This document shows, piece after piece, positions 42,356 through 51,700 of a stretch of 64,000 nt of DNA. The stretch comes from Sphingomonadales bacterium (GTDB lineage Bacteria > Pseudomonadota > Alphaproteobacteria > Sphingomonadales > Sphingomonadaceae), in assembly GCA_027483465.1 (NCBI GenBank), contig JAIXUQ010000087.1:1-64000 (forward strand). The letters run 5' to 3'. How positions within the stretch are numbered: position 1 is the first letter of the stretch; each line of letters opens with the position of its first letter. The position numbers and the translations under genes were made by a program. The notes below the pieces were generated by a model. It ran no database searches and was not told the DNA's origin. It worked only from the letters and a program-made list of their open reading frames with translations.

Positions 42356-43999
42356 ATGAAAAATCTGCTGTTCGCGCTGGCGCTCGGCACGTCGGCGCCG
42401 CTGCTGGCCGATACGCTCTACACCAATGCCAATGGCTACACGCTGGATGGCGGCGGCGTGCTGCACCGCTTTGCCACGCTGGTGGTGGGTGATGACGGGC
42501 GGGTGAAGGCCACGCTGCCGGCCGGGGCGGCGCTGCCGGCGGGCACGCAGGTTGATCTGGCCGGCGCCACGCTGTGGCCGGGGCTGATCGATGCCCATGG
42601 CCATGTGATGGGCCTGGGCGAGGAGCGGTTGCAGATTGATCTGCGCGACACCGCATCGATCGCGGCGGCGCAGGCGCGCATCCGCGCCGGCCTGCCGGCC
42701 AGCGGCTGGGTGCTGGGCCGCGGCTGGAACCAGGAACGCTGGCTGGAGGGCGGCAAGCCCATCGGCCGCTTCCCCACCGCCGCCGAGCTTGACGCCGTGA
42801 CCGGCAGCCGCCCGGCCTGGTTCGAGCGGGTGGACGGCCACGCCGGCTGGGCCAACAGCGCGGCGCTGAAGGCCGCCGGCATCACCCGGGAGACGAAGGA
42901 CCCGCCCGGCGGCCAGATCATCCGCGATGCCGCCGGCAATCCCACCGGCGTGCTGGTCGACAATGCCATGGCGCTGGTGGCCCGGCAGGTGCCCGCCGAC
43001 GATGCCGCCCGCCGCGATCTGGTGCTGGCCAAGGCATTGGAAACCATGGCCGAAGTCGGCCTGACCGGGGTGCATGACGCCGGCATGGACAAGGACACGT
43101 GGGACCGGTACGTGCGCTTTGCGTCCAGCGGCCGGCTGACGGCGCGCATCTATGCCATGGCCTTTGGCCCGGCCAACCGCGCCGCCATCGCGCCCAACGG
43201 CCCCATTGATTGGGGCTGGAATGATCTGATCGCGATGCGGGCGATGAAGCTGGTTTCGGATGGCGCGCTGGGCAGCCGGGGTGCCTATCTGCTGAAACCC
43301 TATGCCGACATGCCGAACACGCGCGGGCTGGAGATCATTCCGGCCGATGAGCTGAAGCGGTTGGTCACCACCGCCTCGGCCCAGGGCTTCCAGGTCAATG
43401 TCCACGCCATCGGCGATGCCGCCAACCGCGCCACCATGGCGGCCTTTGCCGCGGTGCCGCCGGCCGAGCGCACGGCGCGCCGCCACCGCAACGAACATGC
43501 CCAGATCCTCGACATGGGCGATCTCCACAGCTTTGCCGATCTGGCCGTGGTCGCCTCCATGCAGCCCACCCACGCCACCTCTGACAAGGGGATGGCCGAG
43601 GCGCGGCTGGGCGAGGCGCGGCTGGGCGGCGCCTATGCCTGGGCGGCGCTGAAGAAGAGCGGCGCGCAGCTGGCGCTGGGCAGCGATTTCCCGGTGGAGC
43701 CGCCGGAGCCGCTGTTCGGCCTGCATGCCGCTGTCACCCGCCAATCCCGCGACGGGTTGCCGGCCGGCGGCTGGCGGCCGTGGGAGAAATTGAGCCTCAC
43801 CGATGCGCTGGCCGGCTTCACCCTGTGGGCGGCGCGCGCCGGCCATGCCGAAACCAAGGTGGGCACGCTGGAGCCGGGCAAATGGGCCGATTTCATCACG
43901 CTTGAGCGGGACCCGTTCGCCACGCCCGAAGGCCAGTTGTGGCAGATCAGAGTGTCGGGCACCTGGCTGGCCGGCAAGCGCGTCTACAGCCGCAAGTGA
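42356..43999 (+). CDS. Secreted YtcJ-like amidohydrolase
   Basis: The 547-residue protein begins with a signal peptide (MKNLLFALALGTSAPLLADT) and belongs to amidohydrolase family 3 (YtcJ-like). Metal-binding phrases LWPGLIDAHGHVMGLGEERL and the late HAIGDAANRATMAAF with RHRNEHAQILD are present, and LALGSDFPVEPPEPLFGLHA carries the last conserved Asp. These enzymes hydrolyse amide or formamide bonds, substrate unknown. The export signal places it in the periplasm, which is uncommon for the family but recurs in this order. The GNAT gene precedes it by 17 bases. A 44-bp tandem duplication begins inside its last codons. Confidence 0.92.
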   Translation: MKNLLFALALGTSAPLLADTLYTNANGYTLDGGGVLHRFATLVVGDDGRVKATLPAGAALPAGTQVDLAGATLWPGLIDAHGHVMGLGEERLQIDLRDTASIAAAQARIRAGLPASGWVLGRGWNQERWLEGGKPIGRFPTAAELDAVTGSRPAWFERVDGHAGWANSAALKAAGITRETKDPPGGQIIRDAAGNPTGVLVDNAMALVARQVPADDAARRDLVLAKALETMAEVGLTGVHDAGMDKDTWDRYVRFASSGRLTARIYAMAFGPANRAAIAPNGPIDWGWNDLIAMRAMKLVSDGALGSRGAYLLKPYADMPNTRGLEIIPADELKRLVTTASAQGFQVNVHAIGDAANRATMAAFAAVPPAERTARRHRNEHAQILDMGDLHSFADLAVVASMQPTHATSDKGMAEARLGEARLGGAYAWAALKKSGAQLALGSDFPVEPPEPLFGLHAAVTRQSRDGLPAGGWRPWEKLSLTDALAGFTLWAARAGHAETKVGTLEPGKWADFITLERDPFATPEGQLWQIRVSGTWLAGKRVYSRK

Positions 44000-44065
44000 T
44001 TCAGCCGCCCCACACCGGCAGGCGCGTCTACAACCGCAAGTGATTCAGCCGCCCCACACCGGCGG
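43978..44065. repeat. 44-bp tandem duplication at two convergent gene ends
   Basis: 43978-44021 and 44022-44065 are direct tandem copies with two differences (one AGC/AAC, one near the end). Each copy holds the amidohydrolase codons ...CGCAAGTGA and the end of the convergent hydroxylase (TCAGCCGCCCCACACCGG). Copy 1 therefore contains the used stop of the plus-strand gene, and copy 2 the used end of the minus-strand gene. Confidence 0.9.
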
Positions 44066-44665
44066 GTGATGGCGCGGGGCATCGCGGAACCAGGCGGTGA
44101 TCACGTATTTGGTGCCGGCCCTGACCGGCAGGCCGGCGTGCAGGGTGAAGGCATTGACCCCGCCATCGGCGGTGCGGTTGTTCCAGGCGATCAGCTTGCC
44201 GGTTTCGGGCTGCACCGTCTTGTCCAGATGCACGAAGCGGGTGGCGCCGCCGGCCTGCGGCTCGTTCAGATAGACCATCAGCGTCCAGGTGCGCTGGCCG
44301 CCGTCTTCGGTGTGCGGGAAATAATCCAGGCCGGTCGGCTCGAAATAATCGGTGTGCGCCTTGAACTGCTGGCCGGGGGCATAGCGCTGGCCCTGCAAGG
44401 CCTCGGCATGGGCCAGTGGCAGGCCGGCATAATCGGCCAGGCGCGTGTAGACGGCGCGCACCAGCGGATCATCACCGGGCAGATCGGCGGTCTCGCTGGT
44501 GCGGAAGGCGGCATCGGCGCCATAGGCATCGGTGATGGTGGAGGGGCGGCGCAACCGGTCGATCAGCGCGATGATGCCGGCGCATTCGGCGGCCGAGAGG
44601 AACTTCTTGCGGATGCACATCTCCACGCGCTTGTCGGGCACGCGCTGGGCACCGGGAAAATTCAT
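44045..44665 (-). CDS. Prolyl 4-hydroxylase-like 2-oxoglutarate/Fe(II) oxygenase
   Basis: The 206-residue protein has the P4H active site: H104 and D106 in FKAHTDYFEP, H176 in FTLHAGLP, and K186 in AGTKYVITAWF for 2-oxoglutarate. The preceding QGQRYAPGQQF matches the family. It should hydroxylate a protein residue in the cytoplasm; the target is unknown. Its ATG (44665) overlaps the stop of the adjacent prepilin-peptidase gene on the same strand as ATGA, so the two are co-translated. Confidence 0.93.
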   Translation of the reverse strand: MNFPGAQRVPDKRVEMCIRKKFLSAAECAGIIALIDRLRRPSTITDAYGADAAFRTSETADLPGDDPLVRAVYTRLADYAGLPLAHAEALQGQRYAPGQQFKAHTDYFEPTGLDYFPHTEDGGQRTWTLMVYLNEPQAGGATRFVHLDKTVQPETGKLIAWNNRTADGGVNAFTLHAGLPVRAGTKYVITAWFRDAPRHHPPVWGG

Positions 44666-45408
44666 CGCAGCCGCTCCCCCCAATCCGGGCCGAGCATGAG
44701 CAGGATCAACGCCATGCCGGCCAGCAGCGCCCCCAGTGGCAGGGCGGTGGTGGCGGTTATCGCCCGGCCGCGCGCCCGGTCAAGCCCGGCCAGGCCGAGG
44801 CCGAGCAGCGCCGCGCCGGTCAGAATGAAGGGCAGCGGTATCCAGCCCAGCAGCGCGCCGATGCCGGCCATCAGCTTGGGATCGCCGCCGCCCATGCCCT
44901 CGCGCCCGGTGCGCCAGCGATAGCCTGCCCGCAGCGCCGCCAGCGTGCCAAAGCCCAACAGGGCGGCCAGCGCCCGGTCGGCCAGCGGCGCAAAACCGAT
45001 CACCTCGCCCAGCGCCAGCCCGGCCGGGATCAGCGGCAGGGTGAGGGCATCGGGCAGCCACTGGTGCTCGGCATCCAGCACGATCAGCGCCAGCAGCCAC
45101 CAGCCGGCGATGGCGGCAGCGAGGCCGGGCAGCAGCGGGTAACGCCACAGCAGCACGGCCCCCACCGCCGCCCCGGCCAGTTCGATGGCCGGGTGCCGCC
45201 GGTCAATCGCCGCGCCGCAATGGCGGCAGCGCCCGCGCAGCACGAGGAAGGACAGGACCGGCACCAGTTCCAGCGCGCGCAACTGCACCCCGCAGGCATC
45301 GCAGCGCGACCGGCCGGTGATCGCCTGCCCCGCCGGCCAGCGCCCGGTGAGCACGGCGAGAAAACTGCCGATGATGAGGCCGAGCAGGGCGCCGAGGGCG
45401 GCCGTCAT
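44662..45408 (-). CDS. Type IV prepilin peptidase / methyltransferase
   Basis: The 248-residue membrane protein cleaves prepilin leader peptides and N-methylates the new N-terminus. Zinc-type cysteine pairs C36/C39 (CDAC) and C61/C64 (CRHC) and the aspartyl-protease pair D112 (LDAEHQWLPD) and D176 (GMGGGDPKLM) are all present. Several hydrophobic segments follow. It would process the pseudopilins GspG-K encoded at 61-64 kb, since no other peptidase is in the window; gspO/pilD would be the symbol if that is correct. It overlaps the hydroxylase gene, and repeats lie just upstream. Confidence 0.93.
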   Translation of the reverse strand: MTAALGALLGLIIGSFLAVLTGRWPAGQAITGRSRCDACGVQLRALELVPVLSFLVLRGRCRHCGAAIDRRHPAIELAGAAVGAVLLWRYPLLPGLAAAIAGWWLLALIVLDAEHQWLPDALTLPLIPAGLALGEVIGFAPLADRALAALLGFGTLAALRAGYRWRTGREGMGGGDPKLMAGIGALLGWIPLPFILTGAALLGLGLAGLDRARGRAITATTALPLGALLAGMALILLMLGPDWGERLR

Positions 45409-45860
45409 GATCCTCCCCCTTGGGGGTGGCCCTGCCTTGATGATCCTCCCCCGCTGGGGGAGGTGCCCGCAGGGCGGAGGGGGCGGCGGGTTTGGAGATG
45501 TGCGCCTGGCCCGCCCCCTCCGCCTCCCTTCGGTCGGCACCTCCCCCCGAGGGGGAGGATCTGGGGTGGTGCGGCGATCATGATCCTCGCCCACTGGGGA
45601 AGAAGCTGAGGTGGTGCGCGCCAAGTCCCGATCCTCCCCCTCTGGGGGAGGTGCCCGCAGGGCGGAGGGGACGGCTCGCGTGGAGATGTGCGCCCGGCCC
45701 GCCCCCTCCGCCTCCCTTCGGTCGGCACCTCCCCCAAAGGGGGAGGATCTGGAGTGGTGTGGCGATCATGATCCTCGCCCACTGGGGCGGCCCTGCCTCG
45801 ATGATCCTCCCCCTGCGGGGGAGGTGCCCGCAGGGCGGAGGGGGCGGCGGCTTGGGTGCA
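45409..45860. repeat. Cluster of palindromic GGAGGTGCCCGCAGGG-type intergenic repeats
   Basis: This 450-base stretch between the prepilin peptidase and the alcohol dehydrogenase holds several copies of a palindromic unit. Plus copies begin GATCCTCCCCC...GGGGGAGGTGCCCGC and lie near 45441, 45630 and 45802. Inverted copies (CTCCGCCTCCCTTCGGTCGG) lie near 45518 and 45706. Units 45441-45598 and 45629-45786 are about 190 bases apart and share the extra GCGATCATGATCCTCGCC end. It resembles the mobile intergenic palindromes of sphingomonads. The reading frames through it are repeat artefacts. Confidence 0.85.
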
Positions 45861-45882
45861 TGTGGGGCCGCCTGGCCGCCGG

Positions 45883-46998
45883 TCACGGGATCAGGATCTG
45901 CCGCACGGCCTGGCCGCCGGCCAGTTCGTCGAGCGCGTGGTTGATATCAGCCAGCGGCAGCACGCTGGTCAGCAGGCGTTCCACCGGCAGGCGGCCGGCG
46001 CGCCACAGGGCGATGTAGCGCGGGATGTCGCGCGCCGGCACCGCCGAACCCATATAGCTGCCGATCAGCGTCTTGGCTTCGGCCACCAGGCTGACGGCCG
46101 GGATGGTGAAGGGATCGGCCGGGTTGGGCAGGCCGACGGTGACGATGCGGCCGCCGCGCGCCGTGGTGCGATAGGCCTCGGCCAGCACGCTGCCCTTGCC
46201 CACGCTCTCGATCGCGACGCGCGGGGCCCCGTGTTCGGCAAAGGCGGCGGCCACCTCTGCGGGCGCCACGGCGGCCCGGGCGCCCAGTTCGAGCGCGAGC
46301 GCGCGCTTTTCCGGCACCGGATCAATGGCGATCACCGGCTCCGCCCCGGCCGCCACCGCGCCCAGCAGTGCAGCCAGGCCAACGCCGCCCAGCCCCCAAA
46401 TCGCCACGCTTTCGCCGGGGCGCACCACGGCGGAATTGAACACCGCGCCCACCCCGGTGAGCACGGCACAGCCGAACAGCGCGGCGATTTCGGCCGGAAT
46501 GTCATCATCGATGCGCACACAGCTGCGTTCATCGATCACGGCATGGCTGGCAAAGGCCGACAGGCCCAGATGATGATGCACCTTGTGGCCGCAATCACTC
46601 AGCCGGAAGCCGCCGCCCAAGAGTTCGCCCTTGCCGTTGGCGGCCGCGCCGTTGCTGCACAGCCAGGGCTCGCCGCGGTGGCAGGCCTCGCAATGGCCGC
46701 AGGCCGGCAGAAAGGCCATCACCACGCGCGCGCCCGGTGCCAGCCGCGCGCCCGGCCCGGCGGCCAGCACGCGCGCCACCGCCTCGTGGCCCAGCGCCAT
46801 CGGCAGCGGGCGCGGCCGATCGGCGTTCACCACCGAAAGATCGCTGTGGCACAGGCCGGCCGCCTCGATCTGCACCAGGAGTTCGCCGGGGCCGGGCGGG
46901 GCCAGATCCAGCCGCTTCAGCGTGAGCGGCCGGCTGCTGGCATAAGGTTGGGCGGCGCCCATGGCATCCAGCACGGCGGCGGTGGTGGTGGTGATCAT
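45883..46998 (-). CDS. Zinc-dependent alcohol dehydrogenase (class III-like)
   Basis: The 371-residue MDR-family enzyme has the catalytic zinc residues C50 (GLCHSD), H71 (ALGHEA) and the four structural-zinc cysteines C100, C103, C106 and C114 (CGHCEACHRGEPWLC). The coenzyme-binding IWGLGGVGLAALLGA follows. It oxidises an alcohol or aldehyde adduct with NAD; the substrate is not readable, though the class III form often acts on S-hydroxymethylglutathione. Its start overlaps the stop of the racemase-like gene (ATGA), which links it to the amino-acid genes upstream. Confidence 0.93.
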   Translation of the reverse strand: MITTTTAAVLDAMGAAQPYASSRPLTLKRLDLAPPGPGELLVQIEAAGLCHSDLSVVNADRPRPLPMALGHEAVARVLAAGPGARLAPGARVVMAFLPACGHCEACHRGEPWLCSNGAAANGKGELLGGGFRLSDCGHKVHHHLGLSAFASHAVIDERSCVRIDDDIPAEIAALFGCAVLTGVGAVFNSAVVRPGESVAIWGLGGVGLAALLGAVAAGAEPVIAIDPVPEKRALALELGARAAVAPAEVAAAFAEHGAPRVAIESVGKGSVLAEAYRTTARGGRIVTVGLPNPADPFTIPAVSLVAEAKTLIGSYMGSAVPARDIPRYIALWRAGRLPVERLLTSVLPLADINHALDELAGGQAVRQILIP

Positions 46999-47732
46999 GG
47001 CGCCACCCTATCGGGCAAACGCGCCGCCGCCAATGTGGCGCGGGCCAGCGCGGCGGTGGAATTGATCAGCGGCACCGCCACGTCATCCGGCCCCAGCGCC
47101 AGCGGCACTTCTGTGCAGGCGGCGATGATCACGCCGGCCCCGGCCGCCACCAGCCGCGCCGCCTCGGCCGCCAGCGCGGCGCGCACCTGTGGCCCGGCAT
47201 CGCCGGCCTTGATGGCGTTCACGGCCGGCTGCACCACCGCCAGATCGCCGGCCAGCACCGGCACCGGGCTGGCGCGGCCATAAAGATCCAGCGCCAGCGT
47301 GGCCCCCACTGCCAGCACGCCGATGCGCTGCGGGCCGTGGGCCAGCGCCTCGGCCAGGGCGGCATCGATCATCGAAACAAAGGGCGCCGCCGTGATCGCA
47401 GCGGCCCAGCCATGGGCGGCGTTGCACGGCATCGCCAGCACCTCGGCCCCCAGGGCCACCAGCCCCTGCGCCATCGCCGCCAGCGCCGGGCCGGGGGCGG
47501 GGCCGCCGCCTAGGGCCGCGGCGTTGCGATCGGGCACATGGGGGTTGCTGTCCACCAGCACGCGCGGGTGATCCGTGTCACGCGCGGCGGCGGCGCCGGC
47601 CACCAGCAGGGCCATGAAATCGGCGGTGGCGGCCGGCCCCATGCCGCCGATCACGCCGATGGTGCGCCAGCCGGGCACGATCACGGTGCGCCAGCCGGGC
47701 ACGATCACGGCGCGCGGGCGGTCGCGCGCCAT
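46995..47732 (-). CDS. Aspartate/glutamate racemase family protein
   Basis: The 245-residue protein has the two catalytic cysteines C103 (MPCNAAH) and C206 (AACTEVPLAL) and the start IGVIGGMGPAATADF of the Asp/Glu racemase family, which interconverts D and L acidic amino acids without a cofactor. It carries an N-terminal extension (MARDRPRAVIVPGWRT...) created partly by a 24-bp tandem duplication. A shorter start may be used. Its ATG shares one base with the stop of the desulfhydrase-like gene (TGATG). Exact substrate is not readable. Confidence 0.9.
   Translation of the reverse strand: MARDRPRAVIVPGWRTVIVPGWRTIGVIGGMGPAATADFMALLVAGAAAARDTDHPRVLVDSNPHVPDRNAAALGGGPAPGPALAAMAQGLVALGAEVLAMPCNAAHGWAAAITAAPFVSMIDAALAEALAHGPQRIGVLAVGATLALDLYGRASPVPVLAGDLAVVQPAVNAIKAGDAGPQVRAALAAEAARLVAAGAGVIIAACTEVPLALGPDDVAVPLINSTAALARATLAAARLPDRVAP
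47662..47709. repeat. 24-bp tandem duplication inside the racemase start
   Basis: GTGCGCCAGCCGGGCACGAT plus TCACG occurs twice in direct tandem (47662-47685 and 47686-47709). On the minus strand it duplicates VIVPGWRT in frame, giving (VIVPGWRT)2 at the N-terminus of the racemase. Confidence 0.95.
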
Positions 47733-48733
47733 CAGTTGAAGGCGGGATCGCGCAGCACGGGGGCAAAGGCCGGCAGGCTGGGGGCGCCACCGGTGTGCAG
47801 GAACAGCACCCGCTGCCCGGCAAAATCGCCGGCGCGGGCCAGCGCGATCAGCCCGGCCATCGCCTTGCCGCTGTAAACCGGATCAAGCAGGATGCCCTCG
47901 CTGCGGGCCAGCAGCCGCACCGCCGCCACCATGTCGCGGGTGGGCAGTGAATAGCCGGGGCCAACCCAATCGGCCAGCGCCACGATGTCGGCCGCCGTGG
48001 GGCGCGGCGTGCCGAGCAGATCGGCGGTGGCCTCGGCCAGCTTCAGCACATTGGCTTCCTGCTCGGCCCGCGGGCGGCGCACGTTGATGCCGGTCACGGG
48101 AATGCCGGCGTTCAGCGCCACCAGCCCGGCCACCAGCCCGGCATGGGTGCCGGCGCTGCCCGAGGCGACCACGATCCGGTCAAACGCCACGCCGGCATCG
48201 AACGCCTGGGCCATGATTTCCTGGGCGCAGGCGGCATAGCCCAGCGCGCCCAGCGGGTTGGAGCCGCCGCCGACGATCACATAGGGCCGCCCGCCCGCCG
48301 CCGTCACCGCCGCCGCCTCGGCCGCCAGTTCGGCGTTCAGATCACTGCCGGCCTTCACCATGCGGATGGCCGCAGCGCCCATCAGATCAAACAGGAGATT
48401 ATTGCCCAGCGCATCGGGGCTGTAGCTGCCGGGCACCCGCTCCTCGATCACCAGCCGGCAGGCCAGCCCCTCCCTGGCGGCGGCGGCGAGCGTGAGGCGG
48501 CAATGGTTGGATTGCGGCGCGCCCACGGTGATCAGCGTGTCGGCCCCTTGCGCCAGCGCATCGGCAACCAGGAATTCCAGCTTGCGGGTCTTGTTGCCGC
48601 CGCCGGCCAGGCCCAGCAGATCATCGCGCTTGATCCACAGATCAGCGCCCAGCGCGGCCGAAAGGCGCGGCATCGCTTCCAGCGGGGTGGCGCCAGCCGT
48701 GTAGCGGCGGCGGGCAAAACGGGCGAGATTCAC
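47732..48733 (-). CDS. D-cysteine desulfhydrase / ACC deaminase-family PLP enzyme
   Basis: The 333-residue PLP enzyme has GGGNKTRKLEFL with lysine K51, GAPQSNHCRLTLAAAA and the glycine loop VVASGSAGTHAGLV, which define the family that contains D-cysteine desulfhydrase (DcyD) and 1-aminocyclopropane-1-carboxylate deaminase. Either reaction, or use of another D-amino acid, is possible. The GTG start at 48733 follows GGGGGA. Its stop overlaps the racemase start. Fourteen bases separate it from the autotransporter end on the same strand. Gene order (desulfhydrase, racemase, dehydrogenase) points to D-amino-acid or sulfur metabolism. Confidence 0.9.
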   Translation of the reverse strand: MNLARFARRRYTAGATPLEAMPRLSAALGADLWIKRDDLLGLAGGGNKTRKLEFLVADALAQGADTLITVGAPQSNHCRLTLAAAAREGLACRLVIEERVPGSYSPDALGNNLLFDLMGAAAIRMVKAGSDLNAELAAEAAAVTAAGGRPYVIVGGGSNPLGALGYAACAQEIMAQAFDAGVAFDRIVVASGSAGTHAGLVAGLVALNAGIPVTGINVRRPRAEQEANVLKLAEATADLLGTPRPTAADIVALADWVGPGYSLPTRDMVAAVRLLARSEGILLDPVYSGKAMAGLIALARAGDFAGQRVLFLHTGGAPSLPAFAPVLRDPAFN

Positions 48734-48746
48734 GGATTTTCCCCCA

Positions 48747-51700
48747 TCACATCGCAAAGCGCAGGGACGCCATCACCGATTGCGCGGTGAAGCTGCTGGC
48801 CTGTCGCCGGTCATAGCCGAGCACGGCGACAAAGCCGCTGCCGGCATAGGCGAACTGGCCGCCAACCTGCAGTTCGCTGGGCCGGATCGCATCGGCGCCC
48901 AGCACGAAATCGCTGCCGCCGCCGGCAAAGCGGCCGCTGAGCGCCAGCGCCGAGGTGCCCAGCTGGCTGACATAGCCGCCGCGCAGGCCCAGCCGCCAGG
49001 CGCCATCGCCCGATGGCACGACATAATCGGCCGAAAGCGCCGCGGTGTTGGTGGTGATCGTCTGGCTCGACCGGTCCATCGTCACCGCCAGCGAACCCGC
49101 GCCGGTTTCGGTGAAGCCGTTCTGCCGCACCTTCAGCCAGCTGATGCTGTTCGATGGCATGATCGCCAGCCGTCCGGCCTTGATGGCATAGCCCAGCGTG
49201 CCGCTGGCGCCCTGGCTGGTGCCGCGCCAGCCGGCGGTGATCACCCCGCTCTGGGTGCCGAAGGTGAATTCCCGGCGCGAGCTGTAGCTGGTGAAGCCAT
49301 ATTGGCCTCCGATCGCCACGAACAGCCCGCCAAACCGCTTGGCGGCATAAAGATCAACCTGGTTGGCGGTGAGCAGCAGCGGCTTGCCGGCCACCCCGCC
49401 ATAGCGCACGTCCGACCAGCCGATGCTGTAGGCCAGCCCCACCGCGTCCAGCCCCAGGATCGGCTTGTCCACCCCCACCGAAAGGCCCAGCATGTTGCCG
49501 GTGAAGCCCGGCGTGTTGGCGCCATCTTTCTGGCTGATGAAATTGCCGGTTTCCTGCACCCACAGCGCCAGGCCGTTCAGATTGCCCAGTTCATCGCGCG
49601 AACCGCCCAGCCGCACCGCCGTCAGCCGCTGCGCCACGGCGCCCATGCCGGCATCGGCCATGCTGGCGGCCATGCGCAGCGGCGCGGCGCTGAAGGTGGC
49701 CGGGGCCAGCACGCGATAGGCGGCCAGCACATCGGCCTGGGTGGCCAGATTGCCGATCGCCGGCCCCAGCGTGGCATCGGCGGCGAGCGCCGCCAGCGAC
49801 TGGTTGAAGAAGCCGGCCTGCCCCGGCGTCAGCCCCACCTCGGCCGCCGATTTGCGGTTGAGCGTGACGGTGACGGCGTTGGCGCTCACCGTGGCGCTGC
49901 CCAGCGTGTAGAGGAAAGGCACGGTGGCCGTATCAACCAGCGTTGACGGGCTGGCCGCCGTGATGCCTCCGGCGGCGGAGACGAGGGTGAGCGTCTGGCT
50001 GTTGGTGATCGAGGAGACGGCGACGCGCAGCCGCGCCGTGTCGGCAAAGCTGGCCGCGCCGGTCACCGTCAGGCCCGGCTGGCCGGAGCGCACCGCCACG
50101 GTGAGCCGGCTGCTGCCGCTCATGGCCAGCGACGACAGCGTGGGCGCGGTGCCGGCCGAAAGATCAAGGCTGGTCGCGCCCGAGAGGGTGACGGCCAGTT
50201 GCCCGCCGCTGGTGACGGCGCCGCTGATCGTCGCGCCGCCGCTCATCGTCAGGCGGTTGGCGCCGCTGCCCAGCGCCAGCCGGCCGGTGAGGCTGCCGCC
50301 GCTGAGCGTCACGGTGGTGGCGCCGTTGCCGCCGATGATGTCGCCGGTGATGCTGCCGCTGTTGCTGATCGCCACGGCGGCGCTGCTGGCCGACAGGTCG
50401 ATGGCGCGCGCCGGCTGGCCGGACACGCTCGCTGTCACCTTGATGGTGCCGCTGTTGCTGATGCTGGTGATGCTGCCGGCCAGATCGGCGATGCCAAAGG
50501 CGGCGTTGTTGCCGCTGGATTGCACGGTGATGGCGCCGCTGTTGACCACGCTGCCCAGATTGGCCCCGGCCTGCACCAGCACGCCCACCGCCAGCCCGCC
50601 GCTGCCGGCCGCCGTGGTGCCCTGTGCCGGGGTGAGGGCGCTGGCGACATTGGTGCTGCCAGCGAGATTGACCGCGGCCGCGCTGGCCCCGGTGCGCAGT
50701 TCGATGCCGATGGCGGTCGCATCCACCGCGCCCACGGTCAGATCGGCGCCGCCGATGCTGGCGATGCTGCCGGCCAGGCTGGCCGCGCCGCTCACCACGA
50801 TGCCGCTTTGCGCGGTGCCGCGGTTGCGCCCCTGCGCCGCGATGCGCCCGCGGTTGACCAGCGATTGCCCGTCGCTGTTGCTGCCCAGCAGGATCGGATC
50901 ATTGCCGGCCGGCGCCACCAACACGGCCGGCGTGCCGGCAAAGCTGGAAACGCTGCCCAGCACGGTGGTGGTGGTGGCGCTGCTGGCCGGTTGCACCACG
51001 CCGGCGGCATCGACGAAATACCGATCGATGGCAAAGCCGCCGCTGATCCCGGCGCCGATGCGCACCCCGGCGACGCCGGCGACGGCATTGACGATATTGC
51101 CCACCGCATCAAAACCCTGATCGCTGCCCACCACGATATTCGCACCGCTCAGCACCTGGCCGGTGATCGGGGCCAATATGGCCAGGCCGGTGTTGCCGGT
51201 GCCGGTGGCGGCCACCGTGCCATAGGTGGTGAGATTGCCGCTGAGCGGGGCGGCCACCACGATCGCCGCACTGCCGCTGCCGGCCACCGCCACGCCGCCC
51301 AGGCTGACATTGCCCACCACGGGCGCGGCCAGCCGCACGCCGGTGGCATTGTCCCCGGTCACGCTGATGCGGGAAAGGGTGCTGCTGGTCAGGCTGCCGG
51401 TGAAGCTGCCGCTGCCGCTCAGCAGCAGGCCGGTGTTGCCGGTGGCGCCGGTGGCGGTGCCGGTCACCGAAATCGCGCTGTTGTTGATCAGGCTGCCGCC
51501 GCTGGCGCTGTCGATGCGCACCGCCACCACGTTGGATGATCCGGCGCTGGTCAGCGTGCCGTTGTTGGTGATGCTGTTGGCGCTGTTGATGGTGGCGGCG
51601 GTGCCGTCGGTCACCGCCACGCTGATGCCGCTGTTCACCGTCACATTGGCCGGCTGGCCGCTGCTGGCGGTGGCGGTGGCCACCGGCGTCGTCTGGTTGG

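Noticed and set aside
45409..45860. Possible CRISPR array from repeated short units
   Set aside because: The units are inverted, uneven in spacing and GC-palindromic, with no unique spacers and no cas genes nearby. They are intergenic palindromes.
45611..46018. Pro/Gly/Arg-rich frames over the repeat cluster
   Set aside because: They follow the palindromic repeats and run into the minus-strand alcohol dehydrogenase; no protein family features.
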